From: Phycisphaerae bacterium RAS2
GTDB lineage: Bacteria; Planctomycetota; Phycisphaerae; UBA1845; UTPLA1
DNA: 64,000 bases
Assembly: GCA_007753915.1 (NCBI GenBank)
Contig: CP036352.1
Location: 620,001 to 684,000, forward strand
Reading direction: 5' to 3'
Under the pieces are notes generated by a model. It ran no database searches, was not told the origin of the DNA, and saw nothing but the letters and a program-made list of their open reading frames with translations. Within the stretch, counting starts at the first letter, position 1. Every line of letters starts with the position of its first letter. The translations under genes were made by a program, and so were the position numbers. Shown here one piece after another: positions 8,961-18,117 of the stretch.

Positions 8961-10121
8961 TTATCGCGCGGCGACGGCCTCCGGCAGATCGACGGCGTTG
9001 ATGGCGTCGAGCATTTTGCGCAGTCGCCCGTGCGAGCGGCGGTTGAATCGCATGATCAGGCGCGGTTTCTCCGGCAGCTCGTCGCCTTCTTCGGGCAGGG
9101 CCGCGCCCAACTCGATCTTTCCGCCTTCGAGGATGTCCGCGTAGTCGGCGTTCAGCCCCGCGACAAAATCGGCGGGCAGGGAATCGTTAAGGCGGATGAC
9201 CAGCGTGTCGCGCACGTAACGATACGAGTGAAAGCGCCGATAGAATCGCAGGATCTCCTGCACCGCGACTTCGATGTCGTCGGTGATTTTGATGAGGTTC
9301 ATGTCCTCGGCGCTGATCATGCCGGTGTGCAGCAGTTCGGCCTTGACGTAGGTGCGCCAATGCTGCCAATACGTGCCGCCCGGCGCGTCGATGAGCACGA
9401 CGGGGACCATCGGGGCCTTGCCGGTTTGAATGAGCGTCAGGGCCTCGAATCCTTCGTCCTGCGTTCCAAAGCCGCCGGGAAAGAGGGCGATCGCCTTCGA
9501 CTCGCGGATGAACATCAGCTTGCGCGTGAAGAAGTAGTTGAAGTTCACCAGCTTCTTGTCCAGCGCGATGAACTCGTTGGTGCGTTGCTCGAACGGCAGG
9601 CGGATCGCCACGCCGAAGCTCGCCTCGGCCCCCGCGCCGCCGTGACCGGCTTTCATGATGCCGTCGCCTGCGCCGGTGATGACCATCCACTCGCATTCGC
9701 GCATGCGTTCGGCGAACCGCAGCGCGGCGAGGTAGTCGGGGTGGTCTTCCGGGGTCCGGGCGGAGCCGAAGATTGATACCTTGGGAATGTGTTCATACGG
9801 CGCGAAGGTCTTGAAGGCGAAGCGCAGCTCGGCCAGCGCGCGATCCATCAGTTTCACGTCCGCCCGGGCCGTGCCGTCGGCGTTCAAGCGGCACACCGTT
9901 CGGATCATGTTGCGGAAATGTTCGCCGTCCTGCCCGGGGCAGAAGCGGGCGACGAAATCGGCGATGGCCGCTTCGCGCGCTTCACGCGCTTCCACCACTT
10001 CCCGGGATTCAGTCGATTCAGGATTTTTCTTCGGGTCGATTGCCGAGCCGGCAGGCCGACCCTCGGGCGATTCGCGCGTCGCGCGCGCGCCGCCGCTTAT
10101 CGGACTTGATTCATTTTTCAC
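8961..10121 (-). CDS. LOG family protein (Rossmann-fold nucleotide-binding; TIGR00730-like)
   Basis: 386 residues using GTG at 10121, which has AAGGAAGAG upstream; the open frame extends to 10409, but that part overlaps the pgsA leader and has no good ribosome binding site. Key motifs are VSIFGSARTPEDHPDY, VITGAGDGIMKAGHGGA and the LOG hallmark PGGFGTQDEGFEA. Many members hydrolyse cytokinin-type nucleotide monophosphates to release ribose-5-phosphate, and the PGGxGTxxE catalytic motif is intact here apart from one extra residue before Glu. The N-terminal ~100 residues and C-terminal ~90 residues are additional to the minimal domain. It is divergent from pgsA. Confidence 0.85.
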   Translation of the reverse strand: MKNESSPISGGARATRESPEGRPAGSAIDPKKNPESTESREVVEAREAREAAIADFVARFCPGQDGEHFRNMIRTVCRLNADGTARADVKLMDRALAELRFAFKTFAPYEHIPKVSIFGSARTPEDHPDYLAALRFAERMRECEWMVITGAGDGIMKAGHGGAGAEASFGVAIRLPFEQRTNEFIALDKKLVNFNYFFTRKLMFIRESKAIALFPGGFGTQDEGFEALTLIQTGKAPMVPVVLIDAPGGTYWQHWRTYVKAELLHTGMISAEDMNLIKITDDIEVAVQEILRFYRRFHSYRYVRDTLVIRLNDSLPADFVAGLNADYADILEGGKIELGAALPEEGDELPEKPRLIMRFNRRSHGRLRKMLDAINAVDLPEAVAAR

Positions 10122-10325
10122 GTGTGTTCTCTTCCTTCTGGTTCCGACCGCACCCGTGTGCGGCCTCTTTGCTTTTCCATTTTTCTTATCCCACCAGTAT
10201 AGCGGCGCGGTGTCATCTTGCCCAATGACCCGAATCCAAGGCGTTTCGCACGCACAACAGGGGCTTCCCGCGATCTTTGACTTTTCACTTCCCGCGCGGT
10301 TTGCTCCGCTTGGAAGGCGGATTTC

Positions 10326-10970
10326 ATGGGTTGGCCCAACCGCATCTCTGTCGGTCGACTTCTGCTCATCGCTCCCTTCGTCGGCTGTCTTTTGAGTCAG
10401 CCCGGGCATCCGTTCCTACGTCACGTGGCCGTGGGGTTGTTCGCCCTGATGGCGATCAGCGATTTTCTGGACGGCTATCTCGCCCGGCGGTTGAAGGATG
10501 AATCGCCCCTCGGCGCTTTTCTCGATCCGCTCGCTGACAAGCTTCTTGTTACGTTTGCCGTGATCATTCTTGCCATCGTCGGTGTTCGCGAAGGCATCGA
10601 TCCGCAGACGAAGACCGAATTCCTCCCGGCGTGGGTCGCCGTGGCGGCCGTGGGAAAGGACCTGTTGGTGAGCATCGGTTTCGCGGTGGTGTATCTCTCC
10701 ACGACGCGCGTGCACATTCAGCCGCGGCGGCTGGGCAAGTGGTGCACGACCGTGGAATTGATCATGGTGCTGGCGATGCTGCTTTGGCCGGAACTGTATG
10801 GGCTGGGGCGTTTCGGCTATCATTTCGTGCGGGGCTTGTGGATCGCTGTTGTGGCGCTGGCCATGTTGTCGACGCTCGACTACATCCGGGCGGGCAGCCG
10901 ATTCATCGCCGCGCAGGCCCCGCGGGACCCGGTCCACCTGGATTCCGATTCGCGCGGCTCGCCGCGCTGA
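10326..10970 (+). CDS. pgsA: CDP-diacylglycerol-glycerol-3-phosphate 3-phosphatidyltransferase
   Basis: 214 residues with several membrane segments. The CDP-alcohol phosphatidyltransferase signature DG-x2-AR-x8-G-x3-D-x3-D is intact (DGYLARR...GAFLDPLADK, residues ~50-75). The start MGWPNRISVGRLL matches the typical 'NxxTxxR' N-terminal amphipathic segment of PgsA. The enzyme makes phosphatidylglycerophosphate at the inner face of the cytoplasmic membrane. ribBA begins 15 bases downstream on the same strand. Confidence 0.9.
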   Translation: MGWPNRISVGRLLLIAPFVGCLLSQPGHPFLRHVAVGLFALMAISDFLDGYLARRLKDESPLGAFLDPLADKLLVTFAVIILAIVGVREGIDPQTKTEFLPAWVAVAAVGKDLLVSIGFAVVYLSTTRVHIQPRRLGKWCTTVELIMVLAMLLWPELYGLGRFGYHFVRGLWIAVVALAMLSTLDYIRAGSRFIAAQAPRDPVHLDSDSRGSPR

Positions 10971-10985
10971 AAGCACAGGTCGGTC

Positions 10986-12236
10986 ATGTCGGACGCCTCA
11001 CCCTTTGCGACGATCCCCGAAGCGCTGGACGAACTTCGCGCCGGGCGGTTCATCATTCTCGTGGACGACGAAGACCGCGAAAACGAGGGCGATCTCGTCT
11101 GCGCCGCGCAGCTCGCCACGCCCGAGATGATTAACTTCATGATCCGCCAGGCCGCCGGCAAGCTCTGCCTCACGCTCACCGCCGACACCTGCGAGCGGCT
11201 GCATCTCTATCCGCAGGTCAGCGAGAACACGGCCTCACACGGTACGGCCTTCACCGTCTCCGTCGATGCCGGGCCGGAGTTTGGCGTCACCAGCGGCGTG
11301 TCGGCGGCTGATCGCTGCCGAACGATTCACCGCTGCATTGCCGACGATGCGAAACCGTCGGACCTGCGCCGGCCGGGTCACATCAGCCCGCTGAAGGCCA
11401 AGGCCGGCGGCGTGCTGGTGCGCGCGGGGCATACCGAGGCAAGCGTTGATTTGTCGCAGTTGGCGGGTTTGAAACCGGCGGGGCTGATCATCGAGATCCT
11501 GAACAAACAGGGGGAGATCGCGCGGCTGCCGGAATTGATTGAGCTGGCACGCGAGCTGGGTTTGAAGATCTGTACGATCGCGAGCCTGGTGGAGTATCGC
11601 CTGCAGCGCGAGCGATCGGTGATACGCATCGAGTCGATCCCGCTGCAGAACGAGTTCGGCGCGTGGACGCTGCACGCGTACGAATCGGTGCTGGACAGCG
11701 AGCCGCACGTGGCGCTGTGCATGGGGGAGCTGGGTCGGCACGATGGCGGCGGCGAGCCGGTGCGCGTGGAGCACCCCGTGCTGGTACGCGTGCACAGTCA
11801 GTGTCTGACGGGCGACGTGTTCGGGTCGTATCGGTGTGACTGTGGCGAGCAGTTGGACCTCGCGATGCGGCGAATCGCCGAAGTCGGCGAAGGCGTGATC
11901 GTCTATTTGCGGCAGGAGGGCCGCGGCATCGGCCTGACGAATAAGCTGCATGCCTATCGGTTGCAGGACGAGGGGCTGGACACGGTCGAGGCGAACGAGA
12001 AGCTGGGTTTCCCGGCCGACAAGCGCGATTACGGTATCGGCACGCAGATTCTGCGAGACCTGGGGCTGCACCAGGTGCGGATTCTCACGAACAACCCGAA
12101 GAAAACAAGTCGGTTGTCAATTTACGGGTTGGAAGTCGTCGAGCAGTTGCCCCTGCGCATCAAACCCCGCCCGGGGAATGAGAAATATCTGCGCACCAAA
12201 AAGACGAAGCTCGGGCATCTGCTGGATGAGGAATAA
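10986..12236 (+). CDS. ribBA: Bifunctional 3,4-dihydroxy-2-butanone-4-phosphate synthase / GTP cyclohydrolase II
   Basis: 416 residues, the usual length of the fusion. The RibB half has DDEDRENEGDL, TSGVSAADR and RRPGHISPL...RAGHTEASVDL. The RibA half has the zinc-binding CLTGDVFGSYRCDC and YLRQEGRGIGL. Both active sites look complete. It supplies the two first-step precursors of riboflavin. It sits right behind pgsA, probably in one transcript. No FMN riboswitch pattern is visible in the short gap before it. Confidence 0.97.
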   Translation: MSDASPFATIPEALDELRAGRFIILVDDEDRENEGDLVCAAQLATPEMINFMIRQAAGKLCLTLTADTCERLHLYPQVSENTASHGTAFTVSVDAGPEFGVTSGVSAADRCRTIHRCIADDAKPSDLRRPGHISPLKAKAGGVLVRAGHTEASVDLSQLAGLKPAGLIIEILNKQGEIARLPELIELARELGLKICTIASLVEYRLQRERSVIRIESIPLQNEFGAWTLHAYESVLDSEPHVALCMGELGRHDGGGEPVRVEHPVLVRVHSQCLTGDVFGSYRCDCGEQLDLAMRRIAEVGEGVIVYLRQEGRGIGLTNKLHAYRLQDEGLDTVEANEKLGFPADKRDYGIGTQILRDLGLHQVRILTNNPKKTSRLSIYGLEVVEQLPLRIKPRPGNEKYLRTKKTKLGHLLDEE

Positions 12237-12291
12237 TTGTGTGCTTTGCGCACGAGTTGGCGCGACGAAGCCGTGATAGGAGGCTGTCACC

Positions 12292-13128
12292 ATGCATCGC
12301 ACCCGATTTGGCGGTATTGCCGCGACTTGTTGCACTGCTTTCCTTATTGCAGGGCCGGGTTGTTCCTCGGCCGGCTTTCGTTCCTACGACCGCTTCCGGG
12401 CCGAGCGCACCCTTGCCAGTGCCGCGCCGGCCCGTGCGCCGGGGTCGGCCGCTCTTCGCGCCGAATCCCTGCCGCCGCTCGAACCGCACACCTCCAACGC
12501 CGATCGAACCAATCCGGCGCTGGCGGACGCGGGCGAAAAGCGCATCGTGGTCTACTCGGCGAACCTCAACATTGTCGTGATGGACATTGACCGGTCGATC
12601 GACGCGGCGATGGCCATGACGAAGGAACTGGGCGGCTACATGCAAAGCCGCCACGAAAGCCGGCTGGTCGTGCGCATTCCCGCGGCGAAGTTCGAGCAGG
12701 CGCTTGCAAAATTTGAGGAGCTTGGAACCGTCGACGGTCGCCAGATCGAGGCGCAGGACGTGACGGAGGAGTTCGTCGATCTCGACGCACGGCTGAAGGC
12801 GGCGCAGGCCGTGCGCGAGCGGTTGCTGGCCGTGCTGGCCGACGCGCGAAAAGTGGAAGACACGCTCGCGGTTGAAAAGGAACTGGGCCGCGTGAACGCC
12901 GAGATCGACGGGTTGAAGGCCAAGCTGGACGTGCTTCGCGGTCGCGTGGCGATGAGCACCGTGTCGTTGTTCTTCAAGCGGGTGGCGCGGCTGCCGGCAC
13001 TGGGACCGGGGATCCGTCTGCCGTTCGTGTGGCTGGACGAGTTGGACCTGGGCCGGTTGGTCGGGCAGGACGAACTCTCGCCGCGGTATCTGAAGAACAT
13101 GACAATTGGCTCCAAAGGTTCCTATTAG
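12292..13128 (+). CDS. DUF4349-family lipoprotein
   Basis: 278 residues starting with a lipoprotein signal peptide ending in AGPGCSS (lipobox Cys near residue 24). The core (IVVYSANLNIVVMDIDRSIDAAMAMTKELGGYMQSR) is the typical start of the DUF4349 domain. A long coiled-coil-forming segment follows (VTEEFVDLDARLKAAQAVRERLLAVL...EKELGRVNAEIDGLKAKLDVLRGRVAMSTVSLFF), as usual for this family. Unlike many relatives, there is no clear C-terminal transmembrane helix. It is an envelope protein of unknown function. It lies 55 bases downstream of ribBA. Confidence 0.8.
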   Translation: MHRTRFGGIAATCCTAFLIAGPGCSSAGFRSYDRFRAERTLASAAPARAPGSAALRAESLPPLEPHTSNADRTNPALADAGEKRIVVYSANLNIVVMDIDRSIDAAMAMTKELGGYMQSRHESRLVVRIPAAKFEQALAKFEELGTVDGRQIEAQDVTEEFVDLDARLKAAQAVRERLLAVLADARKVEDTLAVEKELGRVNAEIDGLKAKLDVLRGRVAMSTVSLFFKRVARLPALGPGIRLPFVWLDELDLGRLVGQDELSPRYLKNMTIGSKGSY

Positions 13129-13148
13129 GGTTTCTCCGGGTGGCCGCC

Positions 13149-13622
13149 ATGAATCGAATGATTGAATCGGGCAAGCGGACGGTTGGGATCGCGCTGGGGC
13201 TTTTGGCGATGGCGACCGGCTGCGCGCGCATCGATGCGCCGACGGGCTATGTCGAAGTGAAAAACGTGTACGGCTACGACTACAAGGCTGTCTCGGCGCA
13301 GGGCAATGTCTTTGCGCTGACGTCGCGCGACAACCCCGCCGGCGCGGGCGATCTCACGTTCTGGTCGCAGGCGGTCGAGCATCAGAAGGTGGCGATCGAC
13401 GGCTATCGATTGGAAAGGCGGGAGGAGATCAAAGCGGCGTCGGGCCTGGCCGGGACGCTGTTCGACCTGCGCGTCGGCAGCGGCAGCGCGGAATACACGT
13501 ACCTGCTCGCACTGTATGTCTCGCCGAGGACGATTTACACGGTCGAAGCGGGTGGGCCGAGCAAGCGGATCGAGACCGACCGCGCGGCGATCACGCGTGC
13601 GATGGCGACGCTGCGGCCGTAA
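13149..13622 (+). CDS. Small lipoprotein, unknown function
   Basis: 157 residues from ATG at 13149. The signal peptide ends in LLAMATGCARI, a lipobox with Cys near residue 23. The mature part is a compact alpha/beta sequence (VYGYDYKAVSAQGNVFALTSRDNP...YTYLLALYVSPRTIYTVEAGG) with no motif I recognise. It follows the DUF4349 gene by 20 bases and is probably in the same operon. Its last 32 bases overlap the 3' end of the convergent HAF-repeat gene. Confidence 0.75.
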   Translation: MNRMIESGKRTVGIALGLLAMATGCARIDAPTGYVEVKNVYGYDYKAVSAQGNVFALTSRDNPAGAGDLTFWSQAVEHQKVAIDGYRLERREEIKAASGLAGTLFDLRVGSGSAEYTYLLALYVSPRTIYTVEAGGPSKRIETDRAAITRAMATLRP

Positions 13623-14775
13623 GGTGTGTTCGGTGTTGCGCGCTTCGACGGTATCCCGCGCCTCGACGGCGTAGCATCACAAGCATCGGGGCGAGCAGCA
13701 GCGCGGCGGCTGGTTCGGGAGAGACCAGCCGAAACGCCTCGGTCGTCAGGTCGCTCTTCATTGCATACCCCACGATGACTGTTCCGTCGGCGGAAATATC
13801 CGTAGGCGTCAGCGACACGATGCCGCCCATGCCAAGCCCCCAGGTTGAGGCGACGGACTTGAGGTTGCGCACGCCGTTCTGTGCATCCCAGATTCCCTCG
13901 CCTCCGATCATGATGGTAGCGTCATCGGACATGGCGACGGCTGCGAGGCCTCCGACAAATGGCTGAATTCCATTCTCCGGTGTCCACTGAAACGGCTGGG
14001 CAGGCAGGCCGATGATCCAGCACCTTCCGATGACAAGATTCCCGTCGGCGGACACCGCCGTGGCTTCGTTATCAATGCACCCCGGCAGAAACCCAATCGG
14101 CGTGGTTCCGACACCGAATTTCCATCGAATCGCCTGAATGAGGTTGCCAGCGGAATGGCTTCGTCCGATGACCGTGGAACCATCTGAAGAAATCCCATGT
14201 ACATTGACCCCGCTGCCGGTGGAGTCCCCGCCCGGCAAGATGGGAACCTGGTGGCTGATTCCATTGAATTGAACTCGGTACCCACGTACACCTGGTCCAA
14301 AGGTTGACGTCACTGCAAAGTTGCCGTTTGTACTCATTTCGCCGGCATAGGACTCTTCAATAAACGCCGATTGCATCACGCCGTTCTGCCAGCGGAATGG
14401 CTGGTCGAGGCTGAAGAAGCGTGTATCTCCAAGCACTATGGACCCGTCGCCGTTGACGCCGGTCGCCCGGCTGAAACGACCCGAGCCGGGAAACGTTCCA
14501 CCCAGGCCGATCATCTGGCCGTCCTTCCAGCGGAATGCCTCGTGTCCGCCGTTGGGATCAAGCGCCGTCGACTCGCTGTAACCCACCACCGTTGTGCCGT
14601 CGGCGGAGACAGCCGTCGCGCGGCTCATGAACGCGCCGCCGGGCAGGTCGCCGAGCAGCGTAAAGCTGGGCGTCGGCGCGCCGCGCTCGGTGAGTGAAAG
14701 CGGCCCGGCATCGCCGGCAAAAAGCCTCACAGTTGTGATCCCAAGAATGATCGCCTGAACCGGAATCGCCCGCAT
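13591..14775 (-). CDS. HAF-repeat secreted protein with PEP-CTERM-like tail (copy 1)
   Basis: 394 residues with a signal peptide. It contains repeated units of the form 'SRATAVSADGTTVVGYS...EAFRWKDGQMIGLG', the HAF repeat pattern (VSxDGxxVVGxS ... AFRW), spread over residues ~45-350 and probably forming a beta-propeller. The sorting signal is SPEPAAALLLAPMLVMLRRRG, followed by an unusual ~20-residue extension, so the sorting tail is not at the very end. That extension overlaps the convergent lipoprotein gene. It is a tandem paralogue of the next gene (gap 13 bases) with GAGAGG upstream of its ATG. Confidence 0.8.
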   Translation of the reverse strand: MRAIPVQAIILGITTVRLFAGDAGPLSLTERGAPTPSFTLLGDLPGGAFMSRATAVSADGTTVVGYSESTALDPNGGHEAFRWKDGQMIGLGGTFPGSGRFSRATGVNGDGSIVLGDTRFFSLDQPFRWQNGVMQSAFIEESYAGEMSTNGNFAVTSTFGPGVRGYRVQFNGISHQVPILPGGDSTGSGVNVHGISSDGSTVIGRSHSAGNLIQAIRWKFGVGTTPIGFLPGCIDNEATAVSADGNLVIGRCWIIGLPAQPFQWTPENGIQPFVGGLAAVAMSDDATIMIGGEGIWDAQNGVRNLKSVASTWGLGMGGIVSLTPTDISADGTVIVGYAMKSDLTTEAFRLVSPEPAAALLLAPMLVMLRRRGAGYRRSAQHRTHLTAAASPSHA

Positions 14776-14788
14776 GGCTCAACCTCTC

Positions 14789-15940
14789 TTATTCACCGTA
14801 CTTGTTGAGGTTTCGATTGCCTCGTCGGCGCAGCATCAGCAGGGCCGGGGCGAGCATCAACGCGGCGGCGGGTTCGGGGATGACGGCACGCCACGCTTCG
14901 GTTGTGCCGTCGGTCCACTCGATATACCCCACCATGACGCGGCCGTTCGGCGTCAAGTCGGTTGCGACCAGCCGGGAGACGTTTGACCATTGGATCGCAA
15001 AACCGAGGCTGTCGAAGTAAGACGGAATCGTCCGTTTGCCGTTTGAATTGTCCCAGATGCTGTCTTCACTGATCATCACACTCGCATCGTCCGACATGGC
15101 GACCGCGGGAATACCGCCGACAAACGGCTGCGTTCCGGTGCTCGGCGACCATCGAAAGACTTGCGGCGACAGGGATTCGGCTTCGCAAACGCCCACCGCT
15201 ACATCACCGATACCGGATATCGCGGTGATCTCGTTTTGGGTGCAGCCGGTGAACATGGGGATGGAGTAGCTTCCTTCGCCGTACCTCCAGCGAATCGCCC
15301 GTTGCTGGCCGCCTGAAATGGAACTCTTTCCAAATGCCGCCAATCCGTCGGAGGAGATTCCCAAGGCTCGAACGCCGACTTGAACGGGATCGCCCCCCTG
15401 GATCATGGGAATGTTCAAGTGTCCGCCGGAAGAAACGACAACCGCCGACCAGATGCTGGGGCCGTAATGACTGTGCACCACGAAGTGTCCATTGTCTGCC
15501 ATTTGTCCGGCAATGGACTCTTCAAAAAACACGCTCGCAAGCGCCCCATTCTCCCAAAGGAAGGGTCGATCCAGGGAGAGGGGACGCGAGTTGCCAGTGA
15601 CACGCGATCCGTCCCAGTTGACTCCCGTCGCACGGCTGAATTTTCCCGGGCCCTGGGTCGGCGACCCCAGGCCCATGAGCTGCCCATTCTTCCAGCGAAA
15701 TGCTTCGTCGCCGCCGTTGGGATCAACCCCGGTCGACGAACTGTACCCCACGACCGTGCTGCCGTCGGCGGAGACGGCTGTCGCGCGGCTCATGACTGCG
15801 CCGCCCGGCAGGTCGCCCAGCAACGTGAAAGATGAATCCGACAGTTCCGGCCTTGTCAGAGTAAGCGGACCGCCCGCGCCCGCTGGGGTCGCGCCTGCCA
15901 GAAGAAACATGACAATTGAATAAGCCCACGTCGCCCACAT
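14789..15940 (-). CDS. HAF-repeat secreted protein with PEP-CTERM-like tail (copy 2)
   Basis: 383 residues from ATG at 15940, which has a strong GGAGGG ribosome binding site. Signal peptide, HAF-type repeats (SRATAVSADGSTVVGYSSSTG, EAFRWKNGQLMGLG, VAMSDDASVMISED) and the tail IPEPAAALMLAPALLMLRRRG. It aligns along its full length with copy 1 downstream, showing a tandem duplication followed by considerable divergence in the middle. Both are presumably exported and handled by an exosortase-like system, which is not in this window. It is first in a probable two-gene transcript. Confidence 0.8.
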   Translation of the reverse strand: MWATWAYSIVMFLLAGATPAGAGGPLTLTRPELSDSSFTLLGDLPGGAVMSRATAVSADGSTVVGYSSSTGVDPNGGDEAFRWKNGQLMGLGSPTQGPGKFSRATGVNWDGSRVTGNSRPLSLDRPFLWENGALASVFFEESIAGQMADNGHFVVHSHYGPSIWSAVVVSSGGHLNIPMIQGGDPVQVGVRALGISSDGLAAFGKSSISGGQQRAIRWRYGEGSYSIPMFTGCTQNEITAISGIGDVAVGVCEAESLSPQVFRWSPSTGTQPFVGGIPAVAMSDDASVMISEDSIWDNSNGKRTIPSYFDSLGFAIQWSNVSRLVATDLTPNGRVMVGYIEWTDGTTEAWRAVIPEPAAALMLAPALLMLRRRGNRNLNKYGE

Positions 15941-15963
15941 GACACGCCCTCCTTCAACGGCCG

Positions 15964-15992
15964 AGCATATCAAGACAGCATGCGAGAATCAA
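15964..15992 (-). promoter_or_regulatory. Sigma-70-type promoter for the HAF-repeat pair
   Basis: On the minus strand TTGATT (15987-15992), 17 bases, TATGCT (15964-15969), about 25 bases before the start codon's leader. Spacing is ideal and both hexamers are fair. Confidence 0.5.
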
Positions 15993-16062
15993 GGTGCGAG
16001 AGGGTGTCAGCAATCAAACCGGCCTGTCGGGCAGGGGGTTTTATCCCAAAATTGATACAAAT

Positions 16063-17859
16063 CTACCGTCCGGGCAAATGAACGCCCCGCTGCGTTGCCA
16101 CCTCTTCCGCCCGCTCGTAACCCGCGTCAACGTGCCGAAATACGCCCATCGCCGGGTCGCAGGTCAGCACACGCGATAGTCGTTCATCCGCCAGCTTCGT
16201 ACCGTCGGCCACGGCCACCATGCCCGCGTGGATCGAGTAACCGATCCCCACGCCGCCGCCGTGATGCACGCTCACCCAGCTCGCGCCGCAGGCCGTGTTC
16301 GCCAGCGCGTTAAGGATCGGCCAGTCGGCAATCGCATCGCTGCCGTCCTTCATGCCCTCGGTCTCGCGGTTGGGGCTGGCGACGCTGCCGCAATCGAGAT
16401 GATCGCGGCCGATGACGATCGGCGCTTTCACCTTGCCGGTGCGGACGAGTTCGTTGAAGGCGAGGCCGGCCTTGGCACGCTCGCCGTAGCCGAGCCAGCA
16501 GATGCGCGCGGGCAGTCCCTGGAATGCGATGCGCTCGCCGGCAAGTTTGATCCATCGCGCGAGGTGTTCGTTGTTCGGGAAGAGCCGCAGAATCGTTTCA
16601 TCCGTCACGGCGATGTCGGCCGGGTCGCCGGACAGCGCGCACCATCGAAACGGCCCGGCGCCTTCGCAGAACAACGGGCGGATGTATTCGGGGACAAATC
16701 CGGGAATGGCAAAGGGATCGGGCATGTGATCGTACGTGACGTGCCAGATTGCAATGTCGCCCAGCGTACCAGCGCCGTAGTTCCCCTTCTCCCACGCTTC
16801 CTTGGCTTGTGCTCGAAGGTTATTGCCATAATCAAACGTGATGGCACCGCGCTTTTGCAGCGCCAACATGTAAGCGACGTGGTCTGCCATCGTCGCACCG
16901 CTCTCAACCATGTATCCCTTCGGATCAGCCTGACGATACTGTCGCCATGCTTCGAATAATTCATCTGACCAATCCGTACATAACTCCGGGCGACCGCTCT
17001 GGGGTGGAGCGCCCCACGGCACATAACCATCCAGCGGATCATGCGCCGATGTTTGATCTGTGAGAATATCCGGAGTGATGTTTTGGTCATGCAGTTCGTA
17101 AAGCAATGCAGCCGCATTGGCATGAACACCAATTGAAACGGCTTCTTTCTTCTGCTTTGCTTCCAATGCCCATTGAATCGCTTCCTGTAGATTGGATGAC
17201 TGGCGATCCAGATACCGCGTCTCAATGCGCTTGCGAATTCTTGCCGAGTCCACCTCCGCGCACAGCACCGTCGCTCCATGCATCGTCCCCGCCAGCGGCT
17301 GCGCTCCACCCATGCCGCCCAAGCCGCCGGTGACGACCAGCCGTCCGCTCAAATCGCCACCGAAGTGCTTCCGCGCGCACGCGCCGAACGTCTCATAGGT
17401 CCCCTGTAAGATTCCCTGCGAGCCGATGTAGATCCAACTGCCTGCCGTCATCTGGCCGTACATCGTCAGGCCCATCGCCTCCAGCTTGCGAAACTCCTCC
17501 CAGTTCGCCCACTTCGGCACGAGCATCGAATTGGAAATCAGCACGCGCGGGGCCGCCTCGTGCGTGCGAACGATTCCCACCGCCCGGCCACTTTGCACGA
17601 GCAGCGTCTCATCGTTCTCAAGCTCGCGCAGCGCCCGCACGATTCGGTCAAAGTCCGGCCAGCTCCGCGCCGCCTTGCCCGTCCCGCCGTAAACAATCAG
17701 CCGATCCGGCTCCTCGGCCACGGCCGGGTCGAGGTTGTTATGCAGCATCCGCAACGCGGCTTCCTGATGCCAGCCCTTGCAGGTGAGCGAATTCCCGCGG
17801 GGTGAACGAATTTCGCGCGGTCCGGTTTGAGATGGGTTGTGCTGGGTCGTCGTGGTCAT
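16063..17859 (-). CDS. hutU: Urocanate hydratase
   Basis: 598 residues, somewhat longer than the usual ~555. Family signatures are present: [33 protein letters not shown] (NAD-binding), ALSGDPADI, the active-site cysteine segment [12 protein letters not shown], and [13 protein letters not shown]. It converts urocanate to imidazolone propionate in histidine breakdown. No other hut gene is nearby. The middle part, roughly 16780-17230, is visibly poorer in G+C and uses different codons from both ends, while the protein stays in frame, as if a segment had been exchanged by recombination. Confidence 0.95.
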   Translation of the reverse strand: MTTTTQHNPSQTGPREIRSPRGNSLTCKGWHQEAALRMLHNNLDPAVAEEPDRLIVYGGTGKAARSWPDFDRIVRALRELENDETLLVQSGRAVGIVRTHEAAPRVLISNSMLVPKWANWEEFRKLEAMGLTMYGQMTAGSWIYIGSQGILQGTYETFGACARKHFGGDLSGRLVVTGGLGGMGGAQPLAGTMHGATVLCAEVDSARIRKRIETRYLDRQSSNLQEAIQWALEAKQKKEAVSIGVHANAAALLYELHDQNITPDILTDQTSAHDPLDGYVPWGAPPQSGRPELCTDWSDELFEAWRQYRQADPKGYMVESGATMADHVAYMLALQKRGAITFDYGNNLRAQAKEAWEKGNYGAGTLGDIAIWHVTYDHMPDPFAIPGFVPEYIRPLFCEGAGPFRWCALSGDPADIAVTDETILRLFPNNEHLARWIKLAGERIAFQGLPARICWLGYGERAKAGLAFNELVRTGKVKAPIVIGRDHLDCGSVASPNRETEGMKDGSDAIADWPILNALANTACGASWVSVHHGGGVGIGYSIHAGMVAVADGTKLADERLSRVLTCDPAMGVFRHVDAGYERAEEVATQRGVHLPGR

Positions 17860-18003
17860 GTCGAGGAATCCCTGGCAGGTCGTCGTTCACTTGCCCCGGA
17901 TGCACTGCCGATTTTTGGTGCAGGCTCAAGCAGATGCGTGCGTATTGGCGTAGCGAGGAGCCGATATCGCCCTTCGTACGTCATCATTTTCGGTCGCGTC
18001 GGG

Positions 18004-18033
18004 TTGAACAACCGACTCAAAGGGCCTTATTAT
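18004..18033 (+). promoter_or_regulatory. Possible promoter for the multihaem cytochrome gene
   Basis: TTGAAC (18004-18009), 18 bases, TATTAT (18028-18033), about 85 bases before the ATG at 18118. An overlapping TATAGT two to three bases on is an alternative -10. Confidence 0.4.
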
Positions 18034-18117
18034 AGTGCGTAGGGGAAACGAGGGTGGAGCCTTATCTCGCTACAGGCCGCCGCCCGATCAACCGACCATA
18101 TTACCGGGTAGTCTCGC

